A stretch of 64,000 bases of DNA from Ignavibacteria bacterium (GTDB lineage Bacteria > Bacteroidota > Ignavibacteria > Tepidaquicellales > OLB5), in the NCBI GenBank assembly GCA_020852705.1, contig JADZAP010000007.1, positions 1 through 64,000 on the forward strand, read 5' to 3'. The position numbers were made by a program, and so were the translations under genes. The notes below the pieces were generated by a model. The model was not told where the DNA came from, made no database searches, and saw only the letters and a list, made by a program, of their open reading frames with translations. Below are positions 44,478 through 53,001 of this stretch, one piece after another (positions within the stretch are counted from its first letter, which is position 1; every line of letters begins with the position of its first letter).

Positions 44478-46580
44478 TTAAAATTTAATATCAAGCTGAA
44501 GCGAAAACCTGTTTTTAAGGTCTCCCATTATCTCATCATTACCTGAACCGGTAGAGAGTGCACCTTCAATAATTGTTTCAGCATATTTGGCAGAAAGTTC
44601 AAGATAGCTGAATGGTTTATATTTAACCATCAGATACCACCTTCTGCCCTTACCATAAAGCCCCTGATTTGAAACCACACCATTAAGTTCATTTTCGTAT
44701 TCATATAATCTTGAGTCATACGAATCGGTCTGAAAAACAATAAACCTTCCGTCAATTAAAAGGTTTTTAAGAGGAGTTACTCTGAAATCTGAAAAGAACA
44801 CAAGCCCTTTTTCTGATGTTCTAAAACCCTGATAATCAACAAACACATATTCAAACCTGCTGCGTACTCTGAATGTACGGAAAATATTATAGTCAAACTG
44901 AAGCCGGTAATTTGTTTGAGTTCTGTTATATATCTTATCTGTTTCAAAACCATTGGGTTCTGTAATTGTTATCACATCCTCTTTTGTTTCATTTTTGTAT
45001 TTTGCAAACAGTTTTAGATTACGGGTAACATTCCACTCAGAAAAAGTCATAAAATCTCTTCCTTCGGTGGGCACAGGATTAAAGAATGTTTCATAGGGAA
45101 ATTTATACTGATCATAGTACGCATTTATTACGGCAAGTTTTCCAATTTTAAATTTTATACCTGAATAAATTCCAAATTCATTCTGTGAAGTTCCGCTTTG
45201 CTCGCCAAATCCATAAGAATGCAGCATTATGAAATTCTTAGGATAATTTCTTACCATAAATATCAGGTCAGCAAGCTTAAAGAAAAGGAATTTAACACCT
45301 GTTACACCTCCAACAATATCGGTGTAACTTCTTGCCCACTCACCAAAAATGTTCATGTTCTTAATTACAATATCGTAATCAACACCTAAAGCATTTGAGC
45401 TGCTGCCTGAAAATTTATATAAGCCTTTGTATTCAAATGGCTTATCATATTTTGAATCATAGTAAGTTAAACCTAATTTTGTAGTCCCAAGAAATTTTGA
45501 TTCATATAAAATCCTGCCGCCGTAAAGCCGTTCTTTTCCGGAATTCTTTCTGTTGTTTTCTGATTCAGTTCTGTGATAGCCGTCTATATATCCGCTTGAA
45601 AGCTGATTTAAAACCGTATCTATAGATGCATCAATGCTGTTGTTTGAATAAAACCCGTACAGACTAAAATCTCCAAATGAAGTTGATTGTTTTAACTTTT
45701 CAGCTACGCCTCTGAAATACTGTACCTCATTCACAGAGTTGTAGGAGTCAATATCATCTCCATTTTTCTTTATTCCTGAAACTGCATCGCTGCTTTTGGA
45801 AAATGAGTAAGAGCTCCATAAAGTAATCCCCTGTCCAAATTCTAATGTATAATCACCCGCTATAACCTGATTTAAAAGAGTGGATGATTTCATTTCAATA
45901 AAACCGCCTAAGTGATCAGCCCAGTTAAGCTCACCTGCATCTTTTTCAGTAAGTAAGCTGCCTGTAAAGTTAAATTTTCCTGCGGAATATTTGGCAATAA
46001 GCCGGTTATAGAATTTAGGACGCGGTCCGAGATATTTTTCAGGGGGCAGGTATCCCCTGCTTGGCTGAAGATCATTGGAAAATCTGGATCTAAGCTCAAA
46101 ACCAAAATTACTCCAGCCGCTTTTTTTTGATTCCCTTAATTTTTTTACAATTCCAAACTCATCTTTGATAAAATCTAACTTAGCACTTTTTACATAAACA
46201 AATTTATTAATCTTTTCATAAAGGTCTTCATCAATTCCGTCAACATATCTTAGCTCAGCTATTGAAAGGAATTTAGAATTTTTAATTCGGTATTCAACAA
46301 TTTTAAGGGCAAGTATAGCATCTAAATACGGTATCTTCTGCAGGTCATCTGTGCTTGCAGAATTAAGCTCAATCGGATTTTGTTTAAGGTTTTCAATTTG
46401 CTCAAGCAGTTTAGAATCTTCAGCATCTTCGGTCTGGTTTTCCAGCAGCATTTCAATATCTTCGCTATTTCTAACATCAACTGTATCGCCTGTTTTAAGC
46501 GTATCAGTTTGCGAATAAATTCTGCCGGCTGAAATAATTGCACACAGCAAAATAGTCCGAAATATTAAATATTTTACCAA
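44478..46580 (-). CDS. Helix-hairpin-helix plus outer-membrane barrel protein
   Basis: 700 residues: signal peptide (1-23), an acidic linker, then a ComEA-like tandem HhH domain (about 65-130; PIELNSASTDDLQKIPYLDA, FLSIAELRYVDGIDEDLYEK) and from about residue 160 a large barrel of amphipathic strands ending SLQLDIKF. HhH modules usually bind DNA without sequence preference. Its presence on the periplasmic side of an outer membrane protein recalls DNA uptake, but function in this family is not established. The gene stands alone, 55 bases upstream of nth on the same strand. Confidence 0.82.
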   Translation of the reverse strand: MVKYLIFRTILLCAIISAGRIYSQTDTLKTGDTVDVRNSEDIEMLLENQTEDAEDSKLLEQIENLKQNPIELNSASTDDLQKIPYLDAILALKIVEYRIKNSKFLSIAELRYVDGIDEDLYEKINKFVYVKSAKLDFIKDEFGIVKKLRESKKSGWSNFGFELRSRFSNDLQPSRGYLPPEKYLGPRPKFYNRLIAKYSAGKFNFTGSLLTEKDAGELNWADHLGGFIEMKSSTLLNQVIAGDYTLEFGQGITLWSSYSFSKSSDAVSGIKKNGDDIDSYNSVNEVQYFRGVAEKLKQSTSFGDFSLYGFYSNNSIDASIDTVLNQLSSGYIDGYHRTESENNRKNSGKERLYGGRILYESKFLGTTKLGLTYYDSKYDKPFEYKGLYKFSGSSSNALGVDYDIVIKNMNIFGEWARSYTDIVGGVTGVKFLFFKLADLIFMVRNYPKNFIMLHSYGFGEQSGTSQNEFGIYSGIKFKIGKLAVINAYYDQYKFPYETFFNPVPTEGRDFMTFSEWNVTRNLKLFAKYKNETKEDVITITEPNGFETDKIYNRTQTNYRLQFDYNIFRTFRVRSRFEYVFVDYQGFRTSEKGLVFFSDFRVTPLKNLLIDGRFIVFQTDSYDSRLYEYENELNGVVSNQGLYGKGRRWYLMVKYKPFSYLELSAKYAETIIEGALSTGSGNDEIMGDLKNRFSLQLDIKF

Positions 46581-46753
46581 ATTTGTTGAAAATTTCCATA
46601 AATATAGAAAAAATATTTAACAGTTTTAAGGATATAATAAAAAGAAAATGCTGTAAACAAGCAGTATTATTCAAGTATAAATAGAAACTTTGAAAACAAA
46701 TAGTTTTTCAGGAAATGTAATATATTCGATTGAGAAAAATTAGAAAAGTTACT

Positions 46754-46788
46754 CAAAAAAAACCGCCTGTTAAAAATAACAAGCGGTT
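46754..46788 (-). terminator. Intrinsic terminator after first Omp28-like gene
   Basis: On the minus strand AACCGCTTGTTA and TAACAGGCGGTT (46788-46777 / 46772-46761) pair with one mismatch and are followed by seven T. The other 200 bases of the gap to 46580 hold nothing recognisable. Confidence 0.85.
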
Positions 46789-46813
46789 GGAATAATAATA
46801 AATTTTACAAGCA

Positions 46814-47851
46814 TTACTTAACCAGCATCATTTTTTTAGTTTCTTTAAATTCACCGGCAGTTAATGTATAGAAATAAATACCGCTTGAAAGCATTGAGGC
46901 ATCCATATCAATTACATAATTACCTGCATCAAATCTGCCGTTGGCAAGAAGTATCACTTCTCTGCCAAGCATATCATATACGGCAAGTTTTACATTTGCA
47001 GAGTTTGGAAGACTGAATTTAATATTTGTAACCGGATTAAAAGGATTTGGATAATTTTGCGAAAGTGAAAAATTCTCAGGAATTTCTGAATTTGTATTAG
47101 TTATACCTGTTGGATTTACTGAACCTTTTCCTACATTAAGCACTTCTTTGTTATTATCATTCTGAATAAATGCAACAGTTATCATTGAAGTATCTTTCCA
47201 GACAGGATCAATTTTATATGTAAATATAAACTGCTGATTTCCAGAATTTCCGTTAAATGTAGTGCCTGCAGTATTTGGATATGCATGCCTGAATACATGC
47301 TCAAAATGTGTTTCACCGTTTGAGCCGGGCGGAGATGTATATATTACCCATTTTTCAATTGCCATTACGCGAAGTTTGTAATTGCCTGCTGGGAGATTTG
47401 AAGGAATATTAATGTTTACAGTTGCTTTAATTGAATCACCGGCAATTCTTTGATCGGTAACGGTAATCTGAAGCGGCGCAGGTATTCCAAGTCTGCCGTA
47501 AAATGCATTATTAAAGTTTGTAAGTGTAAAGGGCCAAACATCATTTATAATACCATCTACATTTAACCAAGGCATTGCATTCATCCCATAATAATTATTG
47601 TAACGCTCAACATTTTGAGAAGGATTATGAGAGTACATTGGGTCGTATCCCGGAAAACTTGCATGATATTTTAATGCAATTATTGAATCCCCTTTCCCAT
47701 CAACATAAGCTTTTAAATAGGGATTATTTGCAGCACAGGGTCCGCATGAAGCATTGGTTGCTTCTTCAAATAAAACTTTCCGAACAAACTGTGCATTTGT
47801 AACAGATGAAGTAATTAACAAAACTAAAAAAAGTAAATATATTTTTTTCAT
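46814..47851 (-). CDS. T9SS-secreted Omp28-like thioredoxin-fold protein (CGPC)
   Basis: 345 residues. Signal peptide 1-20; the thioredoxin-like motif EEATNASCGPCAANNPYL places a CGPC pair at Cys36-Cys39. A beta-rich Omp28 middle domain follows (GETHFEHVFRHAYP). The C-terminal 80 residues are a T9SS sorting domain (QNYPNPFNPVTNIKFSLP, then SSGIYFYTL and KKMMLVK). The product should be exported by the Sec system and then T9SS to the surface. CGPC suggests disulfide exchange activity. It is the most downstream of four related genes, each with its own terminator. Confidence 0.88.
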   Translation of the reverse strand: MKKIYLLFLVLLITSSVTNAQFVRKVLFEEATNASCGPCAANNPYLKAYVDGKGDSIIALKYHASFPGYDPMYSHNPSQNVERYNNYYGMNAMPWLNVDGIINDVWPFTLTNFNNAFYGRLGIPAPLQITVTDQRIAGDSIKATVNINIPSNLPAGNYKLRVMAIEKWVIYTSPPGSNGETHFEHVFRHAYPNTAGTTFNGNSGNQQFIFTYKIDPVWKDTSMITVAFIQNDNNKEVLNVGKGSVNPTGITNTNSEIPENFSLSQNYPNPFNPVTNIKFSLPNSANVKLAVYDMLGREVILLANGRFDAGNYVIDMDASMLSSGIYFYTLTAGEFKETKKMMLVK

Positions 47852-47920
47852 TGGAAATTAGTTTATTTAACTCAAAAATAATAAATAAAATTTAGTTTTT
47901 CTATCAATTTAATATAATAA

Positions 47921-47945
47921 AAAAGGGGCATTTAAAGCCCCTTTT
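47921..47945 (-). terminator. Intrinsic terminator after second Omp28-like gene
   Basis: AAAAGGGGC (47921-47929) pairs with GCCCCTTTT (47937-47945). The minus-strand T-tract is mixed with A. Confidence 0.7.
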
Positions 47946-47964
47946 AATAAATATTAATAAATAA

Positions 47965-49068
47965 TTACTTAACAAGCATCATTTTCTTTGTTGAAGTAAA
48001 ATCACTTGTTGTTAATGTATAGAAATAAATTCCGCTTGAAAGGTTTGAGCCGTCAAAATCTGCATTATAAGTGCCCGCTTTCATAAATCCTTCAGCATAA
48101 GTGCTAATAAGCTGTCCTGTTGAATTAAATATTTTCAGGCTAACATTTCCATCTTTAGGCAGTGAAAATTTAATATTAGTTGTAGGATTAAACGGATTGG
48201 GATAATTTTGTTCAAGATCAAATGAAGCAGGAACTTCATTTCCTGTTTGTATTATTCCCACTAAATCAGAAACATTTTTAACAACACCCTGACCAACTTC
48301 ACTTAAAAACAATCCTGTTGGGTTTTCCTTAAATACAATAATATTCATAACACAGTTTTCTGCAACCCATGCATTATCTATTGTAACAGTAACATTTTTA
48401 GAAATAACCTGATTTTGGTTCCAAGTACCGGAATTCATATTATCACCTGAGGGATTATTTACAACAGTTCTGGCAATCCATTTATGAACATAGTCATTAT
48501 GATAACCTGCTGTGCCGCAGCTTGAGTAAAAATTCTGCGGATATACTACATTATTTTCGGTTAATATATAAGATATTTTATATTGACCTGTCAGGTTCTG
48601 CAATGCAGTTGCATCTACATTTACATTTAGTTCTCTGGTACCGGAGTTATAACTGCTTGAAGTAACTGCAAGATTTATCTGTGTAGTTGGCGAACTGGAC
48701 ATTCTGCTGCTTGAATAACCTGCCCACATATTATAAGTAATATACGGATACGGGGCTCCGTTATTGCCCGGGTGATTTGTTCTGTCAAAAACGCCTGTTG
48801 GATATGCACCAAAACCCATCATTGTTCTTATTGCATAACCGTTAAAATACTGCCATGGGTCAGTACTTGCACCATGATATGCAATAACAATTGTTCCCGG
48901 GTACGTGCTTAAAATCTGCTCAGCAGCTACATCTCCGCAGGGGCAGTAACCGCACCATGTGCCTGTACAGAATTCAAGAACCATTCTTCTTGGTTCTGCA
49001 TAATTATTAATAGCGGCTGTTAACAATAACAGCAAAACTCCTATAACAAAGTAACTAATTTTTTTCAT
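47965..49068 (-). CDS. T9SS-secreted Omp28-like protein with CxxCPC motif
   Basis: 367 residues. Signal peptide (about 1-24). The motif LEFCTGTWCGYCPCGDVAAE carries four cysteines (34, 39, 42, 44), an extended form of the thioredoxin CxxC. A beta-rich central region and a further cysteine (SSCGTAGYHNDYVHKW, where HKW matches the conserved Omp28 His region) follow. The T9SS sorting domain covers about the last 80 residues (NYPNPFNPTTNIKFSLP to KKMMLVK). It closely resembles the next gene upstream (49187-50248), so the pair probably arose by duplication. Confidence 0.87.
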   Translation of the reverse strand: MKKISYFVIGVLLLLLTAAINNYAEPRRMVLEFCTGTWCGYCPCGDVAAEQILSTYPGTIVIAYHGASTDPWQYFNGYAIRTMMGFGAYPTGVFDRTNHPGNNGAPYPYITYNMWAGYSSSRMSSSPTTQINLAVTSSSYNSGTRELNVNVDATALQNLTGQYKISYILTENNVVYPQNFYSSCGTAGYHNDYVHKWIARTVVNNPSGDNMNSGTWNQNQVISKNVTVTIDNAWVAENCVMNIIVFKENPTGLFLSEVGQGVVKNVSDLVGIIQTGNEVPASFDLEQNYPNPFNPTTNIKFSLPKDGNVSLKIFNSTGQLISTYAEGFMKAGTYNADFDGSNLSSGIYFYTLTTSDFTSTKKMMLVK

Positions 49069-49108
49069 TTTAAACCCTCCTAAAAAGTGTTTATTTAAAC
49101 TTAATTAA

Positions 49109-49135
49109 AAAAGCGGAGATTTTAACCCCGCTTTT
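49109..49135 (-). terminator. Intrinsic terminator after third Omp28-like gene
   Basis: AAAAGCGG (49109-49116) pairs with CCGCTTTT (49128-49135), an eight-base-pair stem, with T-rich sequence following on the minus strand. Confidence 0.75.
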
Positions 49136-49186
49136 ATAAAAAATAATAATTACCCGAAAAAGCACGGGGGAATATTTTTTGAATAT

Positions 49187-50248
49187 TTACTTAACAAGCA
49201 TCATCTTTTTTGTTTCTGAAAAGCTTGGGGTTTTTAGTGTATAGAAATAGATACCGCTTGAAAGCATTGATCCGTCAAAATCTGCATTATAAACACCAGC
49301 TTTTAAAAAGCCATCAACATACGTTGCAACTTCCTGCCCCATAGCATTATAAAACTTTAAGCTTACATTTTCATCTTTTGGAATTGAAAACTTAATGTTT
49401 GTTGTTGGGTTAAACGGATTGGGATAATTTTGTGATAAACTGTATTCAGTAGCAATTTCATTATTATTATGAATCCCTACCGGCTGTGTAACAGATATAA
49501 CCTTTGTTTGCTGAACCTGCTGGTCTGTTGAGGGGTTACCTCCGGTTTTGTATATAAAAATATTAACACTTGAGTTACCTTCTGATACACCTGCAGGAAT
49601 TATATAACTTAATGGCACGGTGTATGATGTATTTTGATTCCATGGATTAGCTGAATTAACCAATGTGCCTGTAGTACCGTTAATTAGTCCGCGAACTACA
49701 TGATCATGTACATAATTTGAACCACCGCTGCAGCTTCCGTTGCCCGCCTGATTATAAATCAGGTTATTTTCCGTTAATACAAACATTACATTATAAGTGC
49801 CTGATAATGTAACAAGCGCAGTTATCTGAACATCTGCTGTAATTGTTCTTGTTCCTGAATTATAATTTTTATTATTTACAGCAATTGAAACACCGGGATC
49901 AAATGTAAAAGACTGAATTACAACCCTGTTGTTCCATGCTGTTCTATCCATAATTCCTGTATTTCTGCTTACAATTCCGGTTGGATATGAATTAAACCCA
50001 AAATACTGAATCATTGGTAATCCGGTTGAGGTCCACGGGTCATTACTGGGTCCGTGATAAGCCAATACCATGGTATTTGGATAATTTGCAAGTATATCAT
50101 GAATAATTGTGTGACCGCAGGGACACCATGGGCACCAGGTACCGGTACAGAATTCAATTATTGGATTAAATCCGGTTTGTGACCTTGTGCTGAAGTTAAA
50201 GCCAGTAATAGTAATAACAGCAATTAGTATGAGTAATTTTTGTTTCAT
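49187..50248 (-). CDS. T9SS-secreted Omp28-like protein with CxxCPC motif
   Basis: 353 residues, paralogue of 47965-49068. Signal peptide (about 1-23); IEFCTGTWCPWCPCGHTIIH with cysteines 34, 39, 42 and 44; then a beta-rich domain with GNGSCSGGSNYVHDHVVRG; then a T9SS tail (NYPNPFNPTTNIKFSIP to KKMMLVK). The middle pair is CPWC in place of CGYC, so redox potential may differ between the paralogues. The long upstream gap (50249-50571) carries a perfect 22-base palindrome 95 bases before the ATG, a candidate regulator site. Confidence 0.87.
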   Translation of the reverse strand: MKQKLLILIAVITITGFNFSTRSQTGFNPIIEFCTGTWCPWCPCGHTIIHDILANYPNTMVLAYHGPSNDPWTSTGLPMIQYFGFNSYPTGIVSRNTGIMDRTAWNNRVVIQSFTFDPGVSIAVNNKNYNSGTRTITADVQITALVTLSGTYNVMFVLTENNLIYNQAGNGSCSGGSNYVHDHVVRGLINGTTGTLVNSANPWNQNTSYTVPLSYIIPAGVSEGNSSVNIFIYKTGGNPSTDQQVQQTKVISVTQPVGIHNNNEIATEYSLSQNYPNPFNPTTNIKFSIPKDENVSLKFYNAMGQEVATYVDGFLKAGVYNADFDGSMLSSGIYFYTLKTPSFSETKKMMLVK

Positions 50249-50342
50249 AATTATATATTGTGTTAAATTGTTAAATTAATTTTGAAAAACTAATTTAATT
50301 AATATTAAATTTCAAGACCATTTTGCCGTAAATTAAGGTAAA

Positions 50343-50364
50343 TTATATGATTTAAATCATATAA
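50343..50364. promoter_or_regulatory. Perfect 22-base palindrome, candidate CRP/FNR-type site
   Basis: TTATATGATTTAAATCATATAA reads identically on both strands. Its core TGAT-N4-ATCA is the half-site geometry of FNR-type regulators, and TATGA-N6-TCATA is shared with 60842-60865. The remainder of the 323-base gap 50249-50571 is A+T-rich and holds only this site and the terminator at 50523. Confidence 0.5.
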
Positions 50365-50522
50365 AACACTAATTTCAGCCATTATTTTAACAATTCCATT
50401 TTTTTGTTAAAAATTGGATTTTAAATTTTATTTTGAAAATTAAATTCAGTGTGCTCTATTACTTTTGTTAAATTTATGTTTAATAACTGATAACAGAAAA
50501 TCCAATTTTTTAATTCAATAAA

Positions 50523-50550
50523 AAAGGCGTTCAAAATATTGAACGCCTTT
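50523..50550 (-). terminator. Intrinsic terminator after fourth Omp28-like gene
   Basis: AAAGGCGTTCAA (50523-50534) pairs perfectly with TTGAACGCCTTT (50539-50550), with a T-run on the minus-strand side. Confidence 0.88.
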
Positions 50551-50571
50551 GAAGCAATTACTAAATACAGT

Positions 50572-52419
50572 TTATTTAATTAATACCATTCGCTTAACGC
50601 TGGAATAATTTCCTGCATCAATTCTGTAAAAATAAACACCTGATGAATAATCAGCTGCATTCCATTCAGCTATATAATAACCTGCTTCAAGCTCACCGTT
50701 ATAGAGCGAAGCAACTTCATTTCCAATTATATCGTAAACCCTGATTTTTACATTTGAAAATTGGGGTATATCAAATTTAATTTTTGTTACCGGGTTAAAC
50801 GGATTTGGATAATTTTGATGAAGCTCGTAAACCTGCGGAACACCAGTATGCAGATTCTGGATTCCTATAGGAGGAATTGTATCATATATTGCTGATTGCA
50901 CTATAACATTATTCATGTGCTGAATTGTTACATTGGGGTTAGTTCCTGAATACGAACCGTTACCTGTGCCGTTCCATCTCTGGAAATAATACTCTTTTCC
51001 GTTATAAGTAAGCTGAAGCGGCGAGGGAGCAATAACAGCAGTAGAAGCTGAGTCATAAAACGTATTCCCGCCTGAAATAGTTACAGGAATTCCGCCGGGT
51101 GAAACACTTGAAATAAGCTTGAACTGTGTTTTATAATTACAGGTGTAATTTGTAGTATTAGCTGAAACTGTAATAACATGGCTGGTATCACCATTATCGC
51201 TCCAGTTAGTAAAAACCCATCTGGTTGAGCCGGATACTTGCGGGGTAATTGCAGCTAATGTATGCGTTGCATTAATATCCCAGTTAAATAAAGCAGAACC
51301 GGTATAGTTTGAATTATCAACTTTTACCTGTAAATGATTTCTGTTTGCATTAACATTAATAAAATTTTTACCAACAAGATATGAAACCGAAGTTTTATGA
51401 ACTTTATTGCTATCGTTAGTACCTGTAATAATTATTCTGTAAGCACCTGTTGGAACTGCCGCTGTAGAGCTAACATCAACATTAAAGTTTGCAGGAAATG
51501 TGTTAATAGTAGTGCCACCCGGAAAGCTTACAGTAATTCCGGCATTTGGCGGATCAACGGCTGCGGTCAAGTGAACAGGGGTGTTATATCCTGCAGCAAT
51601 TACAGGTATTTGTATTTGATAGGTTGCATTTTGACTTTGACCTTGATTTACAGATTTATAAGGACTGTTTGGAATTAAGGTAAAATTATTAGTTTTTTTG
51701 CCGGCATTTAACATTTCCTGTGCCTGCTGAACAAAAACTATTGGCATTACCTGTGACTGATTCCAAATTGGATCTTTATAAAAAGTTTTTTGTACTATAA
51801 CTGTTGAACCCGGATAAAGAGTAACCGGCTGACCTGTTCCATTATTATTCATTCTTCTCATTACATCATAAAAATCTATTTCACCATTTGTTCCGGGAGG
51901 TGAACTGAAATGATTATGTCTTTCCTGCATTGAAAAATGTACTAATGCATTCATATTAGACATAAACACCTCACAATAAATTCTTGCAGTTACTTTAATG
52001 CTGTCACCAAATGTGCTGTCTGTTAATACAATTGTAATAGGTGATAAAACATTTGTTCTTGTATTAAAATAAGCTGTTAAACCGCCTGTTGTATAGGGAG
52101 ACTGGATATTAATTAATCCATCCATTTGTGCCTGTGGAATAGCATTAATGCTGTAAAAACTTCTTCTTGAATTGTTATCTGTTGGGTTATATAAATAATA
52201 TCCATCATTGCCCGGCGGAGGCCAGTTCATGTGATATGCAATTCCGACAATTTTATCAGCATCAAGAGAATTTATAAATGCCTCCATAGTTGGATTATTT
52301 GAAGCACAGGGACCGCAGGTCCAGCTTGTGAATCTTTCTATAATTACCATTCTGTCTCCGGAGTATGCTGTTAGGGTAATAGTAATTAGTAGAAGAAAAA
52401 ATGTAACTAACTTTTTCAT
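50572..52419 (-). CDS. T9SS-secreted Omp28-like protein with PEGA/Ig-type insert
   Basis: 615 residues, the largest of the four. Signal peptide (1-20); ERFTSWTCGPCASNNPTME with a CGPC pair at 35-38; Omp28 domain with GEIDFYDVMRRM; then from about residue 250 to 500 extra beta-sandwich repeats, including a bacterial-repeat-like segment (HTLAAITPQVSGSTRWVFTNW then WSDNGDTSH). The end is a T9SS sorting domain (QNYPNPFNPVTKIKFDIP to VKRMVLIK). The extra repeats may project the redox head from the surface. It starts the four-gene series and is divergent from 52603. Confidence 0.87.
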   Translation of the reverse strand: MKKLVTFFLLLITITLTAYSGDRMVIIERFTSWTCGPCASNNPTMEAFINSLDADKIVGIAYHMNWPPPGNDGYYLYNPTDNNSRRSFYSINAIPQAQMDGLINIQSPYTTGGLTAYFNTRTNVLSPITIVLTDSTFGDSIKVTARIYCEVFMSNMNALVHFSMQERHNHFSSPPGTNGEIDFYDVMRRMNNNGTGQPVTLYPGSTVIVQKTFYKDPIWNQSQVMPIVFVQQAQEMLNAGKKTNNFTLIPNSPYKSVNQGQSQNATYQIQIPVIAAGYNTPVHLTAAVDPPNAGITVSFPGGTTINTFPANFNVDVSSTAAVPTGAYRIIITGTNDSNKVHKTSVSYLVGKNFINVNANRNHLQVKVDNSNYTGSALFNWDINATHTLAAITPQVSGSTRWVFTNWSDNGDTSHVITVSANTTNYTCNYKTQFKLISSVSPGGIPVTISGGNTFYDSASTAVIAPSPLQLTYNGKEYYFQRWNGTGNGSYSGTNPNVTIQHMNNVIVQSAIYDTIPPIGIQNLHTGVPQVYELHQNYPNPFNPVTKIKFDIPQFSNVKIRVYDIIGNEVASLYNGELEAGYYIAEWNAADYSSGVYFYRIDAGNYSSVKRMVLIK

Positions 52420-52602
52420 CTTTTTAAATGATTATTTTATAATTTAATTTTACTAAAATAAAGATAGATTTATATTTTTACAAGTTAAACAATGTGCCTG
52501 ATTTAACAAAACTTAGAGAATATAACTAAAAGGGTTGATTTTGCAATATTATCCTTATAAAATTGTGGAATTTATAAAAAATTAACCGAAAAACTGTAAA
52601 AA

Positions 52603-52983
52603 ATGAAAAAAAAACTTAATCTAAGAAAAATAAAAACTACTCAAAGCAAAAAAGATGATAAAGTAAGTGTTACTAGGTTTTCTGTTTCACCGCAAAAACC
52701 CAAAAAGGGTGATAAAGTAACAGTTAAAATGACAATTAAAAATGTTTCAGAAAAACTGTTAAAGGGAGTTCCATGGCAAATAGTAAGAAATAAAAAAATA
52801 TTATATTATGGAGTAAGAAATGAAATTGCCTCAGGCGACAGCTTTACTGTTTCAGTTACATGGACTGCATTAAAAGGAAACCATTTTTTTTACGGTGATG
52901 CAGACCCTAAAAATACGCTTAAAGAACCAAAAATAAAACAGTTTAATAACCTGCCTCAAGGAGCAGATCTGAAAATTAAATAA
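52603..52983 (+). CDS. CARDB-like small beta-sandwich protein
   Basis: 126 residues. A lysine-rich N-terminus (1-20) precedes one Ig-like domain of CARDB type: VTRFSVSPQKPKKGDKVTV, KMTIKNVSEKLLKGVPWQIV, ASGDSFTVSVTW and HFFYGDADPKNTLKE. There is no signal peptide, which is unusual since CARDB domains are normally exported. The channel gene starts 18 bases later, so both are probably read together. A partner role for the channel is possible but only inferred. Confidence 0.7.
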   Translation: MKKKLNLRKIKTTQSKKDDKVSVTRFSVSPQKPKKGDKVTVKMTIKNVSEKLLKGVPWQIVRNKKILYYGVRNEIASGDSFTVSVTWTALKGNHFFYGDADPKNTLKEPKIKQFNNLPQGADLKIK

Positions 52984-53001
52984 TATAGTTAATACTTTTA
53001 A

